A stretch of DNA of 64,000 nt from G965213525 sp965213525. GTDB taxonomy: Bacteria; Actinomycetota; Acidimicrobiia; Acidimicrobiales; Poriferisodalaceae. The notes below the pieces were generated by a model. It did no database searches and had not been told where the DNA came from. It worked only from the letters and a program-made list of their open reading frames with translations. The DNA is taken from positions 2,046,001-2,110,000 of the forward strand of contig OZ243889.1 in assembly GCA_965213525.1 (NCBI GenBank). The letters are read 5' to 3'. The position numbers were made by a program, and so were the translations under genes. This document shows, one piece after another, positions 1 through 7,300 of the stretch. Numbering within the stretch: the stretch's first letter is position 1; every line of letters begins with the position of its first letter.

Positions 1-234
1 CTGCGCCACGACGACGGCAGCGTCCACACCGGCATCGTCTACCCCGACGAGGTGACCTTCCCCCACCGCGAGCGCTCGACCTACAGCGCCGCCGCTCTGG
101 TGCTGGCCGTGGACGCCCTCAGCCGGGCCACCCCGGCGTCGGGTCTGTTCGTCGACGACGACCAGCTGCCCGAGCTGATCGACCTCTCCGGTGACGTCCA
201 CGACGCCGCCGTCGAGCCCCGCATCGGCGACTGA
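1..234 (+). CDS. C-terminal end of an unidentified protein (partial)
   Basis: Frame 1 is open from the first base to the TGA at 232-234 and gives the last 77 residues of a protein that begins before the window. The piece reads like the end of a soluble enzyme, with motifs HTGIVYPDEVTF and STYSAAALVLAVDALSR, probably a helix, and an acidic tail. An internal ATG at 52 is unlikely to be the start because coding character extends to the window edge in the same frame. I do not recognise the family. It runs towards the convergent methyltransferase gene at 336-962. Confidence 0.6.
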   Translation: MRHDDGSVHTGIVYPDEVTFPHRERSTYSAAALVLAVDALSRATPASGLFVDDDQLPELIDLSGDVHDAAVEPRIGD

Positions 235-249
235 GCTCCGTCGCGGCGC

Positions 250-281
250 CAGCCGGCCAGCCGGCCAGCCAGCCAGCCAGC
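250..281. repeat. Short tetranucleotide GCCA-type repeat
   Basis: An imperfect CCGG/CCAG tract of about eight four-base units fills part of the gap between two convergent genes. It is probably slippage-prone filler. No hairpin with a U-tract is visible here. Confidence 0.5.
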
Positions 282-335
282 GGAACGGACCTGACGCGTC
301 CGGTCACCTCGGTGCGCCGTCGCTCATCCTGGCCG

Positions 336-962
336 TCAGCCGGACTGGATCGGCGGCCGCCTCAGCTCCCGCAGCGAGCCCGTCGCCGCCGCCTCGGTGA
401 AGCCGTCGTCCAGCGCACGGCAGAACAGCTCATAGGGCGGGCGTCCGCCGTCGGCGGGGTCGGGGAACACGTCGTGGAGCACCAGCGTGCCCCCGGGCGC
501 CACGTGGGGCACCCAGGCGTCGTAGTCGGCGTGGGCGACCGCCGCGGCGTGCCCGCCATCGACGAAGCACAGCGCCATCGGGGTCGACCAGTGCGCGGCC
601 ACCACCTGGGAGGGGCCGACGACGGCCACGACGGTGCCCTCGAGGTGGGCGTCGCGCAGGTTGCGACGCAGCGCCGGCAGCGAGTCCATCTGGCCCGAGT
701 CATCGACGAGGGTCGGGTCGTGGTGCTCCCACCCCGCCTGCATCTCCTCTGAGCCGCGGTGGTGGTCGACGGTGAACAGCGTGGCGCCCCGCTCGGCGGC
801 CGCAGCACCCAGCCAGATGGTGGACTTGCCGCAGTACGAACCGATCTCGACCCAGGGTCCGTCGGCGGCCACGTCGAGGCCGGCCCGGTGCAGGGCCTGC
901 CCCTCCGCCTCGGGCATGAACCCGGCCGCGGCCCGGGCCGCGGCGACGAGCTCAGCGCGCAC
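336..962 (-). CDS. Class I SAM-dependent methyltransferase
   Basis: 208 residues with a Rossmann methyltransferase fold. The SAM-binding glycine loop is EIGSYCGKST at about residues 39-48, the acidic end of strand 2 is TLFTVDHHRG at about 67-76, and FVDGGHA near 133 is typical of the Methyltransf_24 group, which often modifies small molecules or sugars. The start is GTG at 962. It overlaps the stop of the GtrA gene by 11 bases, so the two are probably co-transcribed and may act on the same glycan or lipid. The substrate cannot be told from the sequence. A complete, intact gene. Confidence 0.8.
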   Translation of the reverse strand: MRAELVAAARAAAGFMPEAEGQALHRAGLDVAADGPWVEIGSYCGKSTIWLGAAAAERGATLFTVDHHRGSEEMQAGWEHHDPTLVDDSGQMDSLPALRRNLRDAHLEGTVVAVVGPSQVVAAHWSTPMALCFVDGGHAAAVAHADYDAWVPHVAPGGTLVLHDVFPDPADGGRPPYELFCRALDDGFTEAAATGSLRELRRPPIQSG

Positions 963-1419
963 GCACGTCGCCCTCGTCGGCCAGATCGGGGGCCAGAGCG
1001 CTGGTGGGCGCGCCGAACAGCAACTGGTCGAGCAACACGAACTTGAGGATCCACAACACGAAGAAGGTGCTGAGGTTGGCGCCGACCGCGGCCAGACCCG
1101 TGCCCCAGGTGGCGTCGGCCCAGGCGACGGCCAGGGTCGACACGACGAGCCCGAGCACGGCGTAGGTCCAGAACGGTACGATCTCTCGCCACAGGTGATG
1201 GGCGCCGACTCGCTCCCAGACCCAGGCCCGGTTCAACAGGTAGGACGGCACCGCCCCGACCGACACGGCGACGGCGTTGGCTGCGCCGCCACCCAGGCCG
1301 AGCCCCCACAGGCCGGCGAGCAGCACGATCTGGGTGATGACGATCGTGATGATCGACACGCCCGTGTACCGCAGCAGCCGCATGACGAGGGTGCGGCGGG
1401 TCTGGAGGATGGCGACCAC
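952..1419 (-). CDS. GtrA-family membrane protein
   Basis: 155 residues, mostly four hydrophobic helices (ITIVITQIVLLAGLWGLG, AVAVSVGAVPSYLLN, a segment around VPFWTYAVLGLVVSTLAV, and GANLSTFFVLWILKFVLL). The NRAWVW motif after helix 2 is characteristic of GtrA/DPMS-like proteins, which help present polyprenyl-linked sugars at the membrane for cell-surface glycosylation. GTG at 1419 is preferred because TACCCT lies seven bases before it (leaderless layout); ATG at 1383 is the alternative and removes 12 residues. It overlaps the methyltransferase gene and diverges from the thioesterase gene at 1448. Confidence 0.82.
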   Translation of the reverse strand: MVAILQTRRTLVMRLLRYTGVSIITIVITQIVLLAGLWGLGLGGGAANAVAVSVGAVPSYLLNRAWVWERVGAHHLWREIVPFWTYAVLGLVVSTLAVAWADATWGTGLAAVGANLSTFFVLWILKFVLLDQLLFGAPTSALAPDLADEGDVRAR

Positions 1420-1426
1420 GCGGCGG

Positions 1427-1432
1427 AGGGTA
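1427..1432 (-). promoter_or_regulatory. -10 element for a leaderless gtrA transcript
   Basis: TACCCT on the minus strand ends seven bases before the GTG at 1419. This is the TANNNT-N6-8-start spacing seen at about ten genes in this window, and it decides the start of the GtrA gene. Confidence 0.5.
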
Positions 1433-1447
1433 CGCGAACATCGGCTC

Positions 1448-2302
1448 GTGTCCGCCGCGCTGGACGAGCTCGTCTCGCTGCTCGACCTCGAACCGATCGA
1501 GGTGAACGTCTTCAGGGGCAACAGCCCCGACGAGGACCGCCAGCGCACCTTCGGTGGCCAGGTCGCCGGGCAGGCCCTCACCGCTGCGGTGCGAACCGTC
1601 GACGCCGAACGTCACGTGCACTCGCTGCACGCGTACTTCCTACGCCCGGGCGACCCGAACGCGCCGATCCTCTACACCGTGGACCGCATCCGCGACGGAC
1701 GCTCGTTCACCACCCGGCGGGTCGTGGCGGTCCAGCACGGGCGGGCGATCTTCAACCTCCAGGCGTCGTTCCAGGTCCACGAGGCCGGCTTCGAGCACCA
1801 GGAACCGGCCCCGAGCGGCCTGCCTGACCCGCTGAGCCTGCCGACCTGGCAGGAGCGCCTCGCCCCGTTCGCCGACGTGATCGGTGAGTGGGCGACCCGA
1901 CCCCGGCCCATCGACCTGCGCTTCATCGACGGGGGGCCCGCTGCTGAGCGTCCCCCCTCTGATCACCAGCGCACGTTCCTGCGGGCTGACGGGCGCCTCC
2001 CCGATGACCCGGCCCTGCACGCCTGCGTGGTCACCTACGCCAGCGACATGACCCTGCTCGACACCGTGCTGTTGCCCCATGGCATCGGGTGGCCCCACAC
2101 GGGCGTGCAGATGGCCAGCCTCGATCACGCCATGTGGTTCCACCGCCGGTTCCGAGCCGACGAGTGGCTGCTGTTCGACCAGCGCACCCACGTGTCCTCG
2201 GGCGCCCGCGGCCTGGCCACAGGCGAGCTGTACGACGCCGAGGGCCACCTGGTCGTCTCGGTCGTCCAGGAGGGGCTGATCCGCCCGGTCGAGCCGGCCT
2301 GA
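1448..2302 (+). CDS. tesB: Acyl-CoA thioesterase II (TesB family)
   Basis: 284 residues, the usual TesB length (about 285), forming a double hotdog fold that hydrolyses acyl-CoA to fatty acid and CoA. The first hotdog shows FGGQVAGQAL and VHSLHAYFLRPGD, then IRDGRSFTTRRV. The second carries ASLDHAMWFHR, which holds the catalytic Asp of the family. Start chosen at GTG 1448, giving VSAALDELVSLLDLEPIEVN, the typical N terminus; an in-frame ATG at 1409 would run into the divergent GtrA promoter. A second TesB-type gene is at 36954-37784. Its role is probably fatty acid or acyl-CoA turnover. Confidence 0.88.
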   Translation: MSAALDELVSLLDLEPIEVNVFRGNSPDEDRQRTFGGQVAGQALTAAVRTVDAERHVHSLHAYFLRPGDPNAPILYTVDRIRDGRSFTTRRVVAVQHGRAIFNLQASFQVHEAGFEHQEPAPSGLPDPLSLPTWQERLAPFADVIGEWATRPRPIDLRFIDGGPAAERPPSDHQRTFLRADGRLPDDPALHACVVTYASDMTLLDTVLLPHGIGWPHTGVQMASLDHAMWFHRRFRADEWLLFDQRTHVSSGARGLATGELYDAEGHLVVSVVQEGLIRPVEPA

Positions 2303-2386
2303 TCGCAGGGGCGAAGGTGGCGGCCCGCCGCTGGTGAACTGCGCCCGTGACTGCCCCTCGGCCGGGACGTCGCCGAGACTGAGGCG

Positions 2387-3757
2387 GTGGTCATGACCCC
2401 ATCTCGCCCCGCCCGCCTGTGCGCAGCGGTCATCGCTGTCGCCCTGGTCTGCTCCTCGTGCGGCGACGCTGACGGCGTCGGAACGGACGCCTTGGGCCGC
2501 ACCGGCGCCTCGGGCCGCACCGACGCCTCGGGCCGCACCGACGTCCCCTCAGCCCCGGTGACGACGTCTCGCTCGGCGTCGAGCGCTGCCACCGACGGGG
2601 TGCCCGGACCCGACGGCGCGCCCGGGTCCGACGGGGCGCCCGGGTCCGACGGGGCGCCCGGGTCCGACGGGGCGCCCGGGTCCGAGGCCCCCGGTTCGTC
2701 GGCCAGCACCGCCGGGACCGCTGTCGCCACCGCCGACGAGGTGGCGGCCGTGGCCCTGGAGTCCGAGGTGGTCGCCGAGCTCGATCAGCCGCTCGACATC
2801 GTGTGGAGCCCTGAGGGCGACCCGCTCGTGGCGTCGAAGTCCGGCCTCGTCTCGCGACTCGGCGACGACGGACCAGAGGTGCTGCTCGACATCGCCGACC
2901 GGGTCTCGACGAGCTCTGAGCGCGGGCTGCTGGGCCTGGCCGTCGAGCCCGACGGCTCGTGGCTGCACGTCAGCTTCACCGACTCCGATGGCACGAGTCG
3001 CCTCGCGTCGTGGGCCTGGACGGGCAGCCTCCTCGACCCCGATGCCGGGGTCGACATCGCCTCGGTCGCCCAGCCCGCGGCCAACCACAACGGCGGCGAT
3101 CTGGCCATCGGACCGTCCGACGGCCTCCTCTACTGGTCACTCGGTGACGGTGGGGGGTCCAACGACCAGTTCGGCAACGGCCAGGACCCACAGACCCTGC
3201 TCGGCACGATCGTACGGCTCGATCCCCGCCTACCCCAGGGTGGCTACGACGTCCCGGCCGACAACCCCTTCGTCGGCGACCCCGCCCGCGCAGATGAGAT
3301 CTGGCTGTGGGGCCTGCGCAACCCGTGGCGGATGAGCTTCGACGCCCCCACCGGCGAGCTGTGGATCGGTGACGTCGGGCAGTCGTCCTGGGAGGAGATC
3401 GACCGGGTGCCCCCCGGTGCGTCGGGCGCCAACCTCGGGTGGAGCTGCTACGAGGGGGTGGCCAGCTTCGATGGTTGTGAGCTCACCGACCACCTCGAAC
3501 CTGTCGTGGTCTATCCCCGCAGCCTCGGCAGCTCGGTGACCGGCGGCGCGGTGTACCGAGGTGCGGCGATCGATGGGCTGAGCGGGGCCTACGTGTTCGG
3601 CGACTTCGGGTCGGGCACGGTGTGGGCGCTGCCCGCCGGCTCGGATGCCGCGGTCGACACGGGCCTTCGGGTCCCGTCGCTGACGTCGCTGGTGGCCGGC
3701 CCCGACGGCGAGCTGTGGGCCACCTCACTCGGTGGCGAGGTGCTGCGCCTCACCTGA
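2387..3757 (+). CDS. Secreted PQQ-dependent glucose/sorbosone-type dehydrogenase (lipoprotein)
   Basis: 456 residues. The N terminus has a signal peptide (CAAVIAVALVCSSCG) ending in a lipobox-like Cys, so the protein is probably lipid-anchored outside the cell. Residues about 30-115 are a Gly/Pro/Asp/Ser linker built from 18-base DNA repeats. The rest is the six-bladed propeller of the GSDH family (soluble aldose sugar dehydrogenase), with SERGLLGLAVEPDG, NHNGGDLAIGPSDGLLYWSLGD, RNPWRMSFD, WIGDVGQSSWEEID and NLGWSCYEG. Such enzymes oxidise sugars with PQQ; no PQQ biosynthesis gene is in the window. Start GTG 2387, or ATG two codons later. It ends convergent with yqgE across a hairpin. Confidence 0.85.
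   Translation: MVMTPSRPARLCAAVIAVALVCSSCGDADGVGTDALGRTGASGRTDASGRTDVPSAPVTTSRSASSAATDGVPGPDGAPGSDGAPGSDGAPGSDGAPGSEAPGSSASTAGTAVATADEVAAVALESEVVAELDQPLDIVWSPEGDPLVASKSGLVSRLGDDGPEVLLDIADRVSTSSERGLLGLAVEPDGSWLHVSFTDSDGTSRLASWAWTGSLLDPDAGVDIASVAQPAANHNGGDLAIGPSDGLLYWSLGDGGGSNDQFGNGQDPQTLLGTIVRLDPRLPQGGYDVPADNPFVGDPARADEIWLWGLRNPWRMSFDAPTGELWIGDVGQSSWEEIDRVPPGASGANLGWSCYEGVASFDGCELTDHLEPVVVYPRSLGSSVTGGAVYRGAAIDGLSGAYVFGDFGSGTVWALPAGSDAAVDTGLRVPSLTSLVAGPDGELWATSLGGEVLRLT
2489..2542 (+). repeat. 18-bp tandem repeat, three copies, in the dehydrogenase linker
   Basis: Three consecutive 18-base units encode A-S/L-G-R-T-D/G just after the lipobox. As multiples of three bases, copy-number changes keep the reading frame and only alter linker length. 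Confidence 0.8.
2606..2684 (+). repeat. 18-bp tandem repeat, about four copies, in the dehydrogenase linker
   Basis: Four units of an 18-base sequence, three of them identical, encode repeats of GSDGAP. This second in-frame minisatellite extends the tether between the lipid anchor and the propeller domain. Confidence 0.85.
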
Positions 3758-3780
3758 GCCGGTCGGCCCGGATGGGTGAG

Positions 3781-3805
3781 CCGCCCGAGGCCCGGAACCG
3801 GGCGG
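3781..3805. terminator. Bidirectional hairpin between convergent genes
   Basis: CCGCCCG at 3781-3787 pairs with CGGGCGG at 3799-3805, with an 11-base loop. It lies between the stop of the dehydrogenase gene and the stop of yqgE. There is no U-tract, as is common in high-GC actinobacteria. Confidence 0.45.
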
Positions 3806-3828
3806 TGATGCCGCAGCGAGCCCGACCC

Positions 3829-4404
3829 TCAGTTGGTCCGGAGGTCGTCGGGAAAGAACCGTAGGCGTGACAGCGGCCCGTCCTGGCGGCCGAGGACCCG
3901 GCGCCACAACCCCTCGGTGTCGTCGGTGAACACGTCGCCGGCGTCGCCGTCGACGACGAACCAGGCGCCCTCGGCCATCTCGTCCTCGAGCTGACCGGCC
4001 GACCACCCGGCGTACCCGGCGAAGATGCGCACGCCCCGCAGGTGGGCGCCGCCCAGGACGGGATCGTCGTCGAGGTCGACGGCCACCACGCCCTCCATCA
4101 CCGCCTCGCGCGCTGACGTCGACGCCGGGCCGTCGGCGGTGGCCCCACCGGAGCGGCACCAACCGAGGGCGATGGCGGCGGTCGGCTGGACCGGGCCGCC
4201 CACGAAGACCACGCCGGGCGGGGCGGCGAGCTCGCCCCACCCCGGGACCGGCTCGTCGACCTGGACCTCTGAGGGACGGTTCAACACGACCCCGAGGGCC
4301 CCGCCGTCGCGGGCGTGCTCGAGGACGGCGATGACGGTGCGATCGAAGTTCGCTTCGGTGAGCGCCGGCGTCGAGACGAGCAACCGGCCGGTGAGGGTGG
4401 TCAT
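3829..4404 (-). CDS. yqgE: YqgE/AlgH family protein (DUF179, UPF0301)
   Basis: 191 residues, full length for the family (about 185). Recognised by GRLLVSTPALTEANFDRTV at the N terminus, LGVVLNRPSEV, FVGGPVQPTAAIAL and IFAGYAGWSAGQLEDE, the most conserved block. The biochemical role of the family is not settled; AlgH was named from alginate regulation in Pseudomonas. Start ATG 4404, with TTLTGRLLVSTP directly after it. It diverges from the small gene at 4456 and converges on the sugar dehydrogenase gene. Confidence 0.92.
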   Translation of the reverse strand: MTTLTGRLLVSTPALTEANFDRTVIAVLEHARDGGALGVVLNRPSEVQVDEPVPGWGELAAPPGVVFVGGPVQPTAAIALGWCRSGGATADGPASTSAREAVMEGVVAVDLDDDPVLGGAHLRGVRIFAGYAGWSAGQLEDEMAEGAWFVVDGDAGDVFTDDTEGLWRRVLGRQDGPLSRLRFFPDDLRTN

Positions 4405-4455
4405 CTCGACCAGCAGTCTGGCGTCTCGGCCGGCGTGTCACACCCCCCGGTCACG

Positions 4456-4803
4456 ATGGCGCAGATGCCAGATCCGATCCCGCTGCAACGAGCGCCCTCG
4501 GTGCGCTTCGCCCACGTCGCCCGCCGACTCGCCGAGGCGGCGCGCGCCGAGGGGCTGGACGTCCCCGACTTCCGCAGCCCCCCGGTCGATGACCGCCTCG
4601 ACCGCACCATCAGGCGACGCCCCGGCGGGACGGCGGTCGTCGCCGTCAGGGTCCGCAGCCGGCCCTTCGTCGCCGTCGTCGCCGACCTCGTCGAGGGCAT
4701 CGTCGCCGTCAACGACCTCGACGGGGTCGCCGCAGCCGCCGCCCGGGCGACGTTGTGGGCCGAGGTCGCCGCTGAGGCCGACGCCGATCTGGCTGCGGCA
4801 TGA
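4456..4803 (+). CDS. Conserved small protein of unknown function
   Basis: 115 residues starting at ATG 4456 (a second in-frame ATG follows at 4465). The middle holds RRPGGTAVVAVRVRSRPFVAVVADLVEGIVAVNDL, which alternates in the manner of beta strands, and the end is an Ala-rich helix. It has no signal peptide and no membrane span. Acidimicrobiia often carry small basic-then-acidic proteins of this kind, but I cannot name a domain. The next gene starts 67 bases downstream on the same strand, so the two may be co-expressed. Confidence 0.6.
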   Translation: MAQMPDPIPLQRAPSVRFAHVARRLAEAARAEGLDVPDFRSPPVDDRLDRTIRRRPGGTAVVAVRVRSRPFVAVVADLVEGIVAVNDLDGVAAAAARATLWAEVAAEADADLAAA

Positions 4804-4870
4804 GACCCCGGCCGGTCGGGTCGACGGCGCCACGGCGATCGGGCAGGGTGGGGGCGAGGAGGCCATCCCC

Positions 4871-5887
4871 ATGAGCGAGCGTGCTGTCACGACCGTCCTC
4901 GAGCCCGAGGACGAGTACCCCCACCAGCCCGACGAGGCGTCGAACTACAACGAATCGATGTACTTCAACGCCTTTGACCTGTCCCAGGAGGTCGGGGGGT
5001 GGTTCCGCCTGGGCAACAGGGTCAACGAGGGCTACGCCGAGCTGTCGGTGTGCGTCTACCTGCCCGGGGGCCGGGTCGGGTTCACCTACGCCCGGCCCGA
5101 GATCACCACCAACGAGGTGATGGACGCTGGGGGCCTGCGCATCGACGTCGTCGAACCCTTCGAGCACCTCCGCCTCACCTACCAGGGCAAGGTGTGCCTG
5201 CTCGACGATCCGCTCGAGATGGCCGACCCCCGCACGGCGTTCCGTGAGAACCCGTGGGTCGAGTGCGAGGTCGACCTCGACTTCCGGGGCGTGTCCCCCA
5301 TGTACGGCGGCCGCCCGGTGCGAGCCGACGGCTCCGACGTGCCCGCCGACAGCGAGCGCAGCTTCGCCAAGGCCCACTACGAACAGCACTGCGCCGCCAC
5401 CGGCACCATCAGGGTCGGCGACGAGACCATCGACCTGGACGGGCTCGGCCTGCGTGACAAGTCCTGGGGCCCCCGATACTGGCAGGCGATCGAGTGGTAC
5501 CGGTGGATCCCGATGGTCTTCGGGCCCGACTTCGCCATGATGGTCTCGGTGATCGGCGACCGCCAGGGCGGCATGGTGCTGCGCGACGGCGAGTACCACC
5601 TCATCCGCAGCTGCACCATCGACTCCGACGTCGACGAGGACCGCTACCAGACCGCCATGCGCTGTCACGTCGAGACCGACGATCACACCTATGACGTGAC
5701 CGGCGAGGTCATCTCCCTCATCCCGTTGCGCAACCGCCGCACCTCACCCGACGGCGAGCAGCTCGTCACCCGCATCACCGAGGCGATGACCCGCTTCAGC
5801 TGCGACGGACGCAAGGGCATCGGCATGAGCGAGTACCTCGACCAGATCGTCGACGGCGAACCCGTCGGACCCGACCTGGCGCCCTGA
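4871..5887 (+). CDS. Uncharacterised lipid-metabolism-associated beta-rich protein (DUF7064-like)
   Basis: 338 residues from ATG 4871. The chain has no signal peptide and is rich in beta strands and aromatics: SNYNESMYFNAFD near 25, DAGGLRIDVVEPFEHLRLTY, then HYEQHCAATGTIRVGDETID and GLRDKSWGPRYWQAIEWYRW. The paired layout, with a substrate-wrapping first half and a DKSWGPR motif in the second, resembles proteins labelled DUF7064/7065 or carotenoid-hydratase-like that sit beside acyl-CoA dehydrogenases in actinobacteria. The acyl-CoA dehydrogenase gene follows at 6005. The assignment is by resemblance only, and the substrate is unknown. Confidence 0.6.
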   Translation: MSERAVTTVLEPEDEYPHQPDEASNYNESMYFNAFDLSQEVGGWFRLGNRVNEGYAELSVCVYLPGGRVGFTYARPEITTNEVMDAGGLRIDVVEPFEHLRLTYQGKVCLLDDPLEMADPRTAFRENPWVECEVDLDFRGVSPMYGGRPVRADGSDVPADSERSFAKAHYEQHCAATGTIRVGDETIDLDGLGLRDKSWGPRYWQAIEWYRWIPMVFGPDFAMMVSVIGDRQGGMVLRDGEYHLIRSCTIDSDVDEDRYQTAMRCHVETDDHTYDVTGEVISLIPLRNRRTSPDGEQLVTRITEAMTRFSCDGRKGIGMSEYLDQIVDGEPVGPDLAP

Positions 5888-6004
5888 CCCGGTGGGCTCG
5901 CCACGTCCTCACCGGCGCTCCGCAGCGGTTGGCGACCAGACGACGGCGCCCTGCATCATGGCCACGCCCACAGCACCCACACCTTCGAGCTCGTGAGGTC
6001 GACG

Positions 6005-7120
6005 ATGGATTTCCGCCTGGGACCCGAGCTCGAGACGCTGCGGGAACGAGCCCGAGCCGTCGCCGCCGATGGTGTGGCCCGATTCGGCCGTCACAACGAC
6101 TCCTGGATCAACGGCTACTCCAAGGAGTTCTCCAAGATCCTCGCCGCCGAAGGCTGGGTGGGGATGACGTGGCCGGTCGAGCACGGCGGTGGTGGCCGGC
6201 CGGCCATCGAGCGCCTCGTCGTCGGCGAGGAGATGATCTCTGCCGGCGCACCGATCGCCGCGTCGTGGTTCGCCGACCGCCAGATGGGTCCGACGCTCAT
6301 CGCCTACGGCACCGCCGATCAGCAGCGCCGGTACCTGCCGCCCATGCTCGCCGGCGAGACCACCTGGTGCATCGGCATGAGCGAACCGAACGCCGGGTCA
6401 GACCTCGCTGCGCTCACCGCCACCGCGGTGCGCGACGGCGACCGCTTCCTGTTGAGCGGCCAGAAGATCTGGACCTCGTTCGCGGCGATCGCCGACTACT
6501 GCTACCTCATCTGTCGCACCTCGAGCGACGGGCCCAAGCACAAGGGCATCAGCGAGATCATCGTGCCCATGGACACCCCGGGCATCGAGGTGCGCCGCAT
6601 CACCGACATCACCACCAACCGGCACTTCTGCGAGGTGTTCTTCGACGACGTCGAGGTGCCGACAGAGAACCTGGTTGGCCAGGAGGGCAACGCCTTCTCC
6701 CAGACGATGCGCCAGCTCGAGCACGAGCGGGGCGGCATCGATCGCCTCGTGTCCAACCGGGCGCTGTACGAGCTCGCCCGCGACCGGGCCGACTTCGACG
6801 ACCCCCGGGTGCGCCAGGAGGTGGCGGCACTCGAGACCGGCTACCGGGTCGGACGCATGCTGGTCTACCGAGAGGCGCTCGGCCAGGCGCCCAAGGGCTT
6901 CAGCGCCGCCACCAAGTGCTACTGCACCGAGCACGAGCAGCGGGTGGCGGAGTTCGTCGATCGGACGTTCGGCCCGGCGGCCGCCATCGTCGACGACGTG
7001 TCGCTGGGCACGATCTACGCCCCGGGGTACACGATCATGGGCGGCACCTCTGACGTGATGCGCAACATCTTGGGCGAGCGGGTCCTCGGCCTGCCGAGGG
7101 AGCCCTCTCCCGCCCGGTAG
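6005..7120 (+). CDS. Acyl-CoA dehydrogenase
   Basis: 371 residues, a typical length, with N-terminal helical, middle beta and C-terminal FAD helical domains. Clear motifs are GWVGMTWPVEHGG (about 50-62), WCIGMSEPNAGSDLA (about 120) and LSGQKIWTSFA (about 145). The usual catalytic Glu in the C-terminal loop is absent: the loop reads IMGGTSDVMRN. A Glu at QLEHERGGIDRL lies where isovaleryl- and long-chain enzymes carry theirs. It likely oxidises a branched, long or steroid-derived acyl-CoA. Start ATG 6005; GTG 5993 is also in frame. It sits next to the DUF7064-like gene. Confidence 0.9.
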   Translation: MDFRLGPELETLRERARAVAADGVARFGRHNDSWINGYSKEFSKILAAEGWVGMTWPVEHGGGGRPAIERLVVGEEMISAGAPIAASWFADRQMGPTLIAYGTADQQRRYLPPMLAGETTWCIGMSEPNAGSDLAALTATAVRDGDRFLLSGQKIWTSFAAIADYCYLICRTSSDGPKHKGISEIIVPMDTPGIEVRRITDITTNRHFCEVFFDDVEVPTENLVGQEGNAFSQTMRQLEHERGGIDRLVSNRALYELARDRADFDDPRVRQEVAALETGYRVGRMLVYREALGQAPKGFSAATKCYCTEHEQRVAEFVDRTFGPAAAIVDDVSLGTIYAPGYTIMGGTSDVMRNILGERVLGLPREPSPAR

Positions 7121-7246
7121 CCCGAGAGCTGTCCCCTGCCGTGTGCTCACCGCTGGCCCGCCGGCCGTCGTCGGGGGGTGGATGCCCCTGAGGCGTCTGG
7201 GTACCAGGGGCCGAGGTCGACAGCCGACGGCGCTCGACGTTGGAAA

Positions 7247-7275
7247 CATGAGAGCCTTCTCATGTCGCCCTCACG
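7247..7275 (+). promoter_or_regulatory. Probable response-regulator binding site: inverted repeat plus 11-bp-spaced direct repeats
   Basis: CATGAGA (7247-7253) and TCTCATG (7258-7264) form a perfect inverted repeat with a 4-base centre. CTCATG (7259-7264) and CTCACG (7270-7275) are direct repeats exactly 11 bases apart, the spacing at which OmpR/PhoB-type regulators bind head to tail. The site is 25-55 bases before the operon that encodes such a regulator, which suggests autoregulation. Confidence 0.5.
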
Positions 7276-7300
7276 TGGCGGAAGGGAGGTGGCGGCGAGG

